Of a DNA stretch of 64,000 nt, positions 58,600 to 64,000 are shown piece by piece. This stretch comes from Maricaulaceae bacterium. GTDB lineage: Bacteria > Pseudomonadota > Alphaproteobacteria > Caulobacterales > Maricaulaceae. The notes below the pieces were generated by a model. That model had not been told where the DNA came from. It did not search any database and saw only the letters and a program-made list of their open reading frames with translations. The first letter of the stretch is position 1; each line of letters starts with the position of its first letter. A program made the position numbers and the translations under genes. The stretch is from NCBI GenBank assembly GCA_026126205.1, contig JAHCJP010000001.1, positions 682,001 through 746,000 on the forward strand. Direction: 5' to 3'.

Positions 58600-60873
58600 C
58601 TAAGGCGTTTCCCTTACGAAGCTGTCGATCACCTTTTTCTCGCCGGCCTTGTCGAAGGCGACGGTGAGTTTCGAGCCTTCGGCGGACTTGACCCGGCCAT
58701 AGCCGAACTTGTCGTGAAACACCCGGTCGCCGGGTTTCCAGCGGCCGGAGCCAGCGACGGAGCTGACCTCGCGCGCGCGGCCGTCGATCACATCGCCGGT
58801 GCGCCCGGCGGCGCGGGCGGCCTGGAACCGGCGCCAGCCGGGGGAATCATAGCTCGCCTGATACGGCTCGGCCGCCGGTTCGCCGACGCCCGCCGCGCCG
58901 CCGTGAGAGAAATAGCCGGTTTCGGATTTCGCCTCGGCATGGGCGGGCGGAAGCTCGTCGATGAAGCGCGAGGGGATCACCGCCTGCCAGCGGCCATAGA
59001 TCATGCGGTTGGCGGTGAAGCTGATCATCGCGCGCTCGCGGGCGCGGGTCAGGCCGACATAGGCCAGGCGCCGCTCCTCCTCCAGCGCCGCGGCGCCCTT
59101 GTCGTCCAGCGCGCGTTGCGAGGGGAACACCGTCTCCTCCCAGCCGGGCAGGAACACCAGCGGGAATTCCAGCCCCTTGGCGGCGTGCAGCGTCATCAGC
59201 GAGACTTCATCGCCGTCCGACGCGGTGTCGAGATCGCTGACCAGGGCGACATGCTCCAGATACGCTTCCAGCGTGTCGAACTCGCCCATCGAGCGGACCA
59301 GCTCTTTCAGGTTGTCCAGCCGCCCTTCGGCCTGCGGCGACTTGTCGGCCCGCCACATGCCGGTATAGCCGGATTCATCCAGCACCAGCCCGGCCAGCTC
59401 GTCATGGCGCATCGACCCGGCCAGCGATCCCCAATGGTCGATATCGCGCAGAAACGCCTTCAGCCCGGCGCGGGCGGGGCCGCGGATCTCGTCGGTCTCC
59501 ACCAGCATGCGCGCGGTTTCGGCCAGCGAGGCGCCGGCGGCGCGGGCGGCCTCGTGCAGCTTGCGCACCGTGGTTTCGCCAACGCCGCGCTTGGGCGTGT
59601 TCACCACCCGCTCGAAGGCCAGGTCGTCATCCGGCGACAGCACGAGGCGGAAATAGGCGTGGGCGTCGCGAATCTCGGCGCGCTCGAAAAAGCGCGGCCC
59701 GCCGATCACCTTGTAGGGCAGGCCCAGCATCAGGAAGCGGTCCTCGAAGGCGCGCATCTGCCACGCCGCGCGCACCAGCACCGCCACGTCGCGGTATTTG
59801 CGCCCGCGCGAGACCCAGCTTTCGATCTCCTGCGCCACGAAGCGAGCCTCGGCCTCGCCATCCCACAGGCCGCGCACCTGCACCTTCTCGCCGCCCTCGG
59901 CCTCGGTCCACAGCGTCTTGCCCAGCCGTTCGCGGTTGGCCGCGATCAGGCCCGAGGCGGCGCCGAGGATGTGGCCGGTGGAGCGGTAATTGCGCTCAAG
60001 CCGGATCACCTGCGCGCCGGGAAAATCGCGCTCGAAGCGCAGGATGTTGTCCACCTCCGCCCCGCGCCAGCCATAGATCGACTGGTCGTCGTCGCCGACG
60101 CAGCACAGATTGTTGGTGCCCTGCGCCAGCAGGCGCAGCCACAGATACTGGGCGACATTGGTGTCCTGATACTCGTCGACCAGCATGTAGCGGAACTTGC
60201 GCTGGTATTCGGCCAGCACCCCGGCGTCCTTCTGGAAAATCGTGATGTTGTGCAGCAGCAGGTCGCCGAAATCACAGGCGTTCAGATCGGCCAGCCGCTG
60301 CTGGTACAGCGCATACAGCTTGCCGCCGCGCCCGTCGGCGAAGGCCCATTTGGCGTCCTCGGGCAGTTTTTCGGGCGTCAGGCCGCGGTTCTTCCAGCCG
60401 TCGATCAGCGCGGCGAGATAGCGCGGCGTCCAGCGTTTTTCGTCTATGCCCTCGGCCTGGATCACCTGCCGCACCAGGCGAAGCTGGTCATCCGTATCCA
60501 GAATCGTGAAGCTGGATTTCAGCCCCGCCAGCTCGGCGTGGCGGCGCAATATCTGCGCCGCGATGGCGTGGAAGGTGCCCAGCCAGGGCAGCCCTTCCAC
60601 CGCCGCGCCGATGATGGCGCCGACGCGCTCCTTCATCTCGCGCGCCGCCTTGTTGGTGAAGGTGACGCACAGGATCTCCCACGGCCGCGCCCGGCCCGTG
60701 GCCAGAATGTGCGCCAGCCGCGTGGTCAGCACGCGCGTCTTGCCGGTTCCGGCCCCGGCCAGCACCAGCACCGGGCCGTCCAGCGCCTCCACCGCCGCGC
60801 GCTGTTCGGGGTTCAGCCCCTCCATATACGGGGCGGCGGCGCGGGCCTGTTGCGAAAGCGGCGTGGCGGACAT
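58600..60873 (-). CDS. uvrD: UvrD/PcrA-type ATP-dependent DNA helicase
   Basis: A 757-residue superfamily 1A helicase. Motifs in order: Q-motif region GLNPEQRAAVEA, Walker A AGAGTGKTRVLTTR near residue 42, DEYQDTN near residue 235, DDDQSIYGWRGAE near residue 265, and LMTLHAAKGLEFPLVFL near residue 565. The C-terminus has GDRVFHDKFGYGRV, the Tudor-like domain of PcrA/UvrD that contacts RNA polymerase. It works in mismatch and nucleotide excision repair. ATG 60873 (MSATPLSQQ) is chosen; 27 codons of open frame upstream lack a ribosome site. Confidence 0.94.
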   Translation of the reverse strand: MSATPLSQQARAAAPYMEGLNPEQRAAVEALDGPVLVLAGAGTGKTRVLTTRLAHILATGRARPWEILCVTFTNKAAREMKERVGAIIGAAVEGLPWLGTFHAIAAQILRRHAELAGLKSSFTILDTDDQLRLVRQVIQAEGIDEKRWTPRYLAALIDGWKNRGLTPEKLPEDAKWAFADGRGGKLYALYQQRLADLNACDFGDLLLHNITIFQKDAGVLAEYQRKFRYMLVDEYQDTNVAQYLWLRLLAQGTNNLCCVGDDDQSIYGWRGAEVDNILRFERDFPGAQVIRLERNYRSTGHILGAASGLIAANRERLGKTLWTEAEGGEKVQVRGLWDGEAEARFVAQEIESWVSRGRKYRDVAVLVRAAWQMRAFEDRFLMLGLPYKVIGGPRFFERAEIRDAHAYFRLVLSPDDDLAFERVVNTPKRGVGETTVRKLHEAARAAGASLAETARMLVETDEIRGPARAGLKAFLRDIDHWGSLAGSMRHDELAGLVLDESGYTGMWRADKSPQAEGRLDNLKELVRSMGEFDTLEAYLEHVALVSDLDTASDGDEVSLMTLHAAKGLEFPLVFLPGWEETVFPSQRALDDKGAAALEEERRLAYVGLTRARERAMISFTANRMIYGRWQAVIPSRFIDELPPAHAEAKSETGYFSHGGAAGVGEPAAEPYQASYDSPGWRRFQAARAAGRTGDVIDGRAREVSSVAGSGRWKPGDRVFHDKFGYGRVKSAEGSKLTVAFDKAGEKKVIDSFVRETP

Positions 60874-60976
60874 GGGCGGTTTTCTGGCCGGCTGCGATTC
60901 GGAAAAATTCCGGACATGAACATATAGGGACCGCGCGCCCGCGTCCCCCGCCACGGCGCCTTTGCGCGCGTGCAGC

Positions 60977-61294
60977 CTACGCCGCCACCACCTTCACCTC
61001 GGCCTCGATCTCGGTCCAGCGGCCGGATTTCAGCATGGCGAGGTCATAAAGCTGTTGCAGGTTCAGCCAGAAATGCGCGCTGGTTCCGAACGCCTTGCCC
61101 AGCCGCACCGCCAGCTCGGTCGACACCGCCTGCTTGCCGGCGGTGAAGCGCGACAGGTTCGCCGCGCTGATCCCCAGCGCCGCCGCGGCGGCGCGGTTCG
61201 ACAGGCCCAGCGGCCGGATGAACTCCTCGCGCAGATACGCGCCGGGATGGATGGCGAGACCGATCTTTTCCTCGTCTGCCGCTATGCGCGTCAT
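60977..61294 (-). CDS. higA: HigA-type antitoxin, XRE-family HTH
   Basis: A 105-residue protein. IHPGAYLREEFIRPLGLSNRAAAAALGISAANLSRFTAGKQAVS (about residues 16-59) is the helix-turn-helix typical of HigA, and the tail has SAHFWLNLQQLYDLAML. It should neutralise the HigB toxin and repress the pair. It follows higB by 17 bp; toxin-first order is the rule for HigBA. ATG 61294 fits the family start. Confidence 0.92.
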   Translation of the reverse strand: MTRIAADEEKIGLAIHPGAYLREEFIRPLGLSNRAAAAALGISAANLSRFTAGKQAVSTELAVRLGKAFGTSAHFWLNLQQLYDLAMLKSGRWTEIEAEVKVVAA

Positions 61295-61311
61295 GGTTCT
61301 CTCCCGCCCGG

Positions 61312-61599
61312 TCAATGATAGTCCGTTATCTCGACGCCTTCCGGGCCGTCCGGCGTCCACTCGAAGCACACCCGCCACTGGTCGCTGATCCGGATCGAAT
61401 GCTGGCCTGCGCGGCCGCCTTTCAGCGCCTCCAGCCGGTTGCCCGGCGGCGAGCGCAGATCATTCAGCGTTCGCGCGGCGGCCAGCGCCACCAGCTTGCG
61501 CGCCGCCACGCTGGCGCAAGACGCCCAGCCCGCCTGCTTTGGAACCCGGCCCGTCTCGAAGAAAGCCTTGGTGTCCTTGCAAGCCCAGCTTCGGATCAT
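61312..61599 (-). CDS. higB: HigB-type toxin, RelE/ParE superfamily
   Basis: A 95-residue protein that begins MIRSWACKDTKAFFETGRVP and ends ISDQWRVCFEWTPDGPEGVEITDYH, the HigB signature. Toxins of this type cleave mRNA on the ribosome. The length and the conserved C-terminal ITDYH are intact, so it appears functional. The perfect palindrome at 61613-61630 in front of it is the probable operator. Confidence 0.93.
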   Translation of the reverse strand: MIRSWACKDTKAFFETGRVPKQAGWASCASVAARKLVALAAARTLNDLRSPPGNRLEALKGGRAGQHSIRISDQWRVCFEWTPDGPEGVEITDYH

Positions 61600-61612
61600 G
61601 CCGGATGATATT

Positions 61613-61630
61613 ACGCATTACGTAATGCGT
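61613..61630. promoter_or_regulatory. Perfect 18-bp palindrome, probable HigA operator
   Basis: ACGCATTACGTAATGCGT lies 13 bp upstream of the higB start and touches the stop codon of the RHH gene. Antitoxins of the HigA type bind such palindromes over their own promoter. AT content is higher than around it. Confidence 0.7.
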
Positions 61631-61857
61631 CAAGGCTGGGTTCCCCTCACCCGCCCCAGCGCCCAGACACGGCAGGCGCTGGACAGCGGCTGGTCCGGCG
61701 CGGTTTGCGCCCGCGCCTCGTCGATACGGCGCACCAGCGCGGCCAGCGACACGCCGTCGGCCGCCGCCGCCGCGTCCAGCACCGCCCAGAATTCCGGCTC
61801 CAGCGCCAGGCTGGTCCGGTGGCCGGCGATGGAGAGGCTGCGTTTGACGAAGCTCAT
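61630..61857 (-). CDS. Ribbon-helix-helix domain protein
   Basis: A 75-residue protein, MSFVKRSLSIAGHRTSLALEPEFWAVLDAAAAADG, with a short strand followed by two helices and the terminal SACRVWALG stretch. This is the alphaproteobacterial RHH_4-type family. It is probably a DNA-binding or antitoxin-like protein, but its partner is unknown. ATG 61857 is favoured; it overlaps the end of the DUF486 gene by 4 bp, so the two may be co-expressed. Confidence 0.8.
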   Translation of the reverse strand: MSFVKRSLSIAGHRTSLALEPEFWAVLDAAAAADGVSLAALVRRIDEARAQTAPDQPLSSACRVWALGRVRGTQP

Positions 61858-62213
61858 CGTTTCAGGAAGATCACCGCCGCGCCCGCCGCGATCAAGGCGA
61901 AACCCAGCAGGTGGCGCCCGGTCACCGGCTCTTTCAGGTACAGCCAGGAAAAGCCGACGAACACCACGAGCGTGATCACCTCCTGCATCGTTTTCAGTTG
62001 CGCCGCTGAATAGACCGTATGGCCGATGCGGTTCGCCGGCACGGCGAGGAAATACTCGAACAGGGCGATGAACCAGGAGATGAAGATCACCGCCAGCAGC
62101 GGCGCGGCGCGGTGTTTCAGATGGCCGTACCAGGCCAGCGTCATGAAGATGTTGGAGGCGACCAGCATCAGCACCGGCGCCACCCAGGGCGTCCATCCAG
62201 GCAGGGCGAACAT
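61854..62213 (-). CDS. DUF486-family small membrane protein
   Basis: A 119-residue protein with four transmembrane helices, similar in layout to small drug/metabolite transporters. NIFMTLAWYGHLKH near residue 20, FISWFIALFEYFLAVPANRIGH near residue 43 and LKTMQEVITLVVFVGFSW near residue 72 are the typical blocks. Function is unknown. The ATG at 62213 begins MFALPGWTPW; the 19 codons upstream that are open add only polar residues. Confidence 0.88.
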   Translation of the reverse strand: MFALPGWTPWVAPVLMLVASNIFMTLAWYGHLKHRAAPLLAVIFISWFIALFEYFLAVPANRIGHTVYSAAQLKTMQEVITLVVFVGFSWLYLKEPVTGRHLLGFALIAAGAAVIFLKR

Positions 62214-62331
62214 GCGCGAAACTCCATCCGGGTTTTCGCGCGCTATCGCGCCGGGCGGCGTTTCGCGCAAGCGGGATTTTACCGGCGCGGTGCGCGCGCT
62301 AGACTGGCCGCCGCAAGCGCGGGAGGCGGCG

Positions 62332-63000
62332 ATGCGCGACTTTCAGGCGATTTTCGATCTGGCGGCGCAGCATCATGGCGGCGCCGCGGCGGTGGAGGCG
62401 AAGCTGCCGGCGCCGAAAACCCCCGCCGAACTGCGCGCCGACCCCGACGACCGCTGGCTGTCGCGCATGACGCAGGCGGTGTTCCAGTCCGGCTTTTCGT
62501 GGAAGGTGATCGAGGCGAAATGGCCGGGGTTCGAGGCCGCCTTCGACGGTTTCGACCCGCGCCGGGTGGCGATGTATTCCGACGACGACATCGCCCGCCT
62601 GCTCGGCGACGCGCGCATCGTGCGCAACGGCATCAAGATCGCCGCCACGGTGAAGAACGCCCAGTTCGTCTGCGACATGGCGGACGAACATGGCTCGTTC
62701 GGCGGCTTCCTGGCCGGCTGGCCGCCCGCGGACCAGGCCGGGCTGATGGAGCTGTTCAAGACCCGCGCCTCGCACCTGTCCGGCTCGGCCGGGCAGTATT
62801 TCCTGCGCTTTTCGGGCTGGGACGCCTTCATCCTGTCGAAGGACGTCGTCAAGGCGCTGGCGCGCGAGGGCGTCATCGACGGCCCGCCGGGATCGAAAAA
62901 GGCGATGGCGGCGGTTCAGACCGCCTTCGCGCGATGGTCGAAGCAATCCGGCCACCCGCAGGCCGCGATCAGCCGCATCCTGGCGATGAGCGTGGGGTAG
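62332..63000 (+). CDS. DNA-3-methyladenine glycosylase I (Tag) family protein
   Basis: A 222-residue helical protein. RMTQAVFQSGFSWKVIEAKWPGF near residue 48, DARIVRNGIKIAATVKNAQF near residue 100 and EHGSFGGFLAGWP near residue 120 match the Tag family. The N-terminal cysteine and His of the zinc snap of E. coli Tag are not visible, so this is a divergent member and its base specificity is uncertain. ATG 62332 is chosen; a long open frame before it is antisense noise from the DUF486 gene. Confidence 0.82.
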   Translation: MRDFQAIFDLAAQHHGGAAAVEAKLPAPKTPAELRADPDDRWLSRMTQAVFQSGFSWKVIEAKWPGFEAAFDGFDPRRVAMYSDDDIARLLGDARIVRNGIKIAATVKNAQFVCDMADEHGSFGGFLAGWPPADQAGLMELFKTRASHLSGSAGQYFLRFSGWDAFILSKDVVKALAREGVIDGPPGSKKAMAAVQTAFARWSKQSGHPQAAISRILAMSVG

Positions 63001-63016
63001 GCGCGCTCAACCCTTC

Positions 63017-63143
63017 CCCTCGTCCTTCGTGGCTCGCCGCCTTTGGCAGCTCGCACCTCAGGATGAGGGTTAAGGTATTGAATCAACAAACCCCCTCACC
63101 CTGAGGAGTCCCGGCCGTCAGGCCGGGCCACGAAGGGCGAGGG
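63017..63143. repeat. Palindromic dispersed repeat, copy C with a variant right arm
   Basis: A 127-bp element between the convergent glycosylase and fumC genes. The left arm equals copies A and B, and the outer right end CACGAAGGGCGAGGG is shared. The inner right part is different: GAGGAGTCCCGGCCGTCAGG replaces GAGGTGCTGACGAAGTCAGC, and the centre has TTAAGGTATTGAATCAAC. It looks like a mosaic of two repeat modules. Confidence 0.85.
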
Positions 63144-63174
63144 TTCCAGACCGCCGCGCCCTAAACGCAGCCCC

Positions 63175-64000
63175 CTATTTCGGCTTGATCATGGTTTCGG
63201 GGCGGACGATGGCGTCGAACTCCGCCGCGGTGACAAAGCCGCCCTTCACCGCCTCTTCCTTAAGCGTCGTGCCGTTCTTGTGCGCCAGCTTGGCGACCTT
63301 GGCGGCGTTGTCGTAACCGATCTTCGGGGCCAGCGCCGTGACCAGCATCAGCGAGCGGTTCATCAGCTCGGTGATGTGGTGTTCGTTGGCCTTGATGCCG
63401 TCGACGCAGTTCTTGCGGAAGCTGTCGCAGGCGTCGGCCAGCAGGCGGATCGACTGCAGCATCGCGTCGGCCATCACCGGCTTGAACACGTTCAGCTCGA
63501 AATGCCCCTGGCTGCCGGCCACCGTGATCGCGGCGTGATTGCCCATCACCCGCGCGCAGACCATGGTCAGCGCCTCGCACTGCGTCGGGTTCACCTTGCC
63601 GGGCATGATGGACGAGCCGGGCTCGTTCTCGGGCAGGCTCAGCTCGCCGAAGCCGCAGCGCGGGCCGGAGCCGAGCAGGCGGATGTCATTGGCGATCTTG
63701 AACAGCGACGCGGCCAGCGTGTTCAGCGCGCCGTGGGCGTAGACATAGGCGTCATGCGCGGCCAGCGCCTCGAACTTGTTGGGCGCGGCGCGGAAAGGCA
63801 GCTTGGTGTACTGCGCCACCTGCATGGCGAAGCGCTCGTCGAAGCCCTTGCGGGCGTTGATGCCGGTGCCCACCGCCGTGCCGCCCTGCGCCAGCTCGTA
63901 AAGATAGGCCAGCCCTTCATTGACGCGCTTCTGGCCGTAGGTGAGCTGCGCGGCGTAGCCCGAAAACTCCTGCCCCAGCGTCAGCGGCGTCGCGTCCTGC
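63175..64000 (-). CDS. fumC: Class II fumarate hydratase, C-terminal part (continues past window)
   Basis: The frame is open to the right edge, so only the last 275 or so residues are seen. [11 protein letters not shown], the signature loop [17 protein letters not shown], and the C-terminal [24 protein letters not shown] are diagnostic of FumC. It hydrates fumarate to malate in the TCA cycle and needs no iron-sulfur cluster. Aspartase and argininosuccinate lyase share the superfamily, but the [18 protein letters not shown] stretch favours fumarase. The internal ATG at 63873 is not the start. Confidence 0.94.
   Translation of the reverse strand, partial: QDATPLTLGQEFSGYAAQLTYGQKRVNEGLAYLYELAQGGTAVGTGINARKGFDERFAMQVAQYTKLPFRAAPNKFEALAAHDAYVYAHGALNTLAASLFKIANDIRLLGSGPRCGFGELSLPENEPGSSIMPGKVNPTQCEALTMVCARVMGNHAAITVAGSQGHFELNVFKPVMADAMLQSIRLLADACDSFRKNCVDGIKANEHHITELMNRSLMLVTALAPKIGYDNAAKVAKLAHKNGTTLKEEAVKGGFVTAAEFDAIVRPETMIKPK

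Overview
The window is GC-rich, gene-dense DNA from an alphaproteobacterium. The signs are the cbb3 oxidase cluster of the ccoNOQP-ccoGHIS type, exoD, gluQRS, coq7, an NnrS protein, a NarR-like Fnr-family regulator next to a narK-narK-narGHJI operon, and typical alphaproteobacterial palindromic repeats. The Rhs core sequence would fit Caulobacterales, Maricaulales or sphingomonads, but I cannot fix the genus. The physiology is that of a facultative anaerobe that respires nitrate. No nitrite, NO or N2O reductase genes lie in the window, and I see no tRNA, rRNA or CRISPR.

Layout. 1-6.3 kb: the end of a secreted subtilisin, a Gly/Ala-rich exported protein, an Lrp regulator, and small membrane or lipoproteins. 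6.3-14.2 kb (minus strand): ccoNOQP followed by the maturation genes ccoG-fixH-ccoI-ccoS. 14.3-20.2 kb (plus strand): mobA, a DUF900-type hydrolase, moaC-moeA and hemN. 20.2-26.9 kb (minus strand): an acyl-CoA-ligase/GNAT fusion, a small AT-rich foreign island (orphan Rhs tail plus a Sel1-like putative immunity gene, preceded by two 96-bp repeats), and CaiB and enoyl-CoA hydratase genes. 26.9-31.5 kb (plus strand): a sodium/solute symporter and moaA-moaD-moaE-moaB-TauE/SafE. 31.5-45.8 kb (minus strand): an outer-membrane barrel protein downstream of an 11-gene run, narK1-narK2-narG-narH-narJ-narI-ubiT-ubiU-ubiV-chorismate mutase-PPIase, with mostly overlapping ends. 46-52.9 kb: a divergent NarR-like regulator, nrdD-nrdG-nnrS-mobB, and a PLP decarboxylase. 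53-64 kb: housekeeping genes (exoD, dsbB, coq7, an HNH nuclease, an esterase, gluQRS, prmA, uvrD, higBA, a DUF486 protein, a Tag-like glycosylase and the 3' part of fumC) with four palindromic repeats of two families.

How the parts fit. Nitrate respiration needs NarGHI, its chaperone NarJ, nitrate uptake (two NarK types), bis-MGD cofactor (moaA/C/D/E/B, moeA, mobA and mobB are all here), ubiquinone made without O2 (ubiTUV), haem made without O2 (hemN) and deoxynucleotides made without O2 (nrdDG). Nearly all of these sit within 36 kb, with the high-affinity cbb3 oxidase beside them. Control sites visible by eye include an Fnr-type box before the narR-like gene, two NrdR boxes plus an Fnr-type palindrome before nrdD, and a second Fnr-type palindrome before the PLP decarboxylase.

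The least ordinary observations are a catalytically intact AroQ-type chorismate mutase inside the nar-ubiTUV operon, an unlinked pair of nearly identical upstream elements in front of moaC and moaA, GGGTCC(T/G)GACCC palindromes at the start, middle and end of the moaADEB-TauE unit, and the Rhs remnant abutting the stop codon of a CoA-transferase gene.
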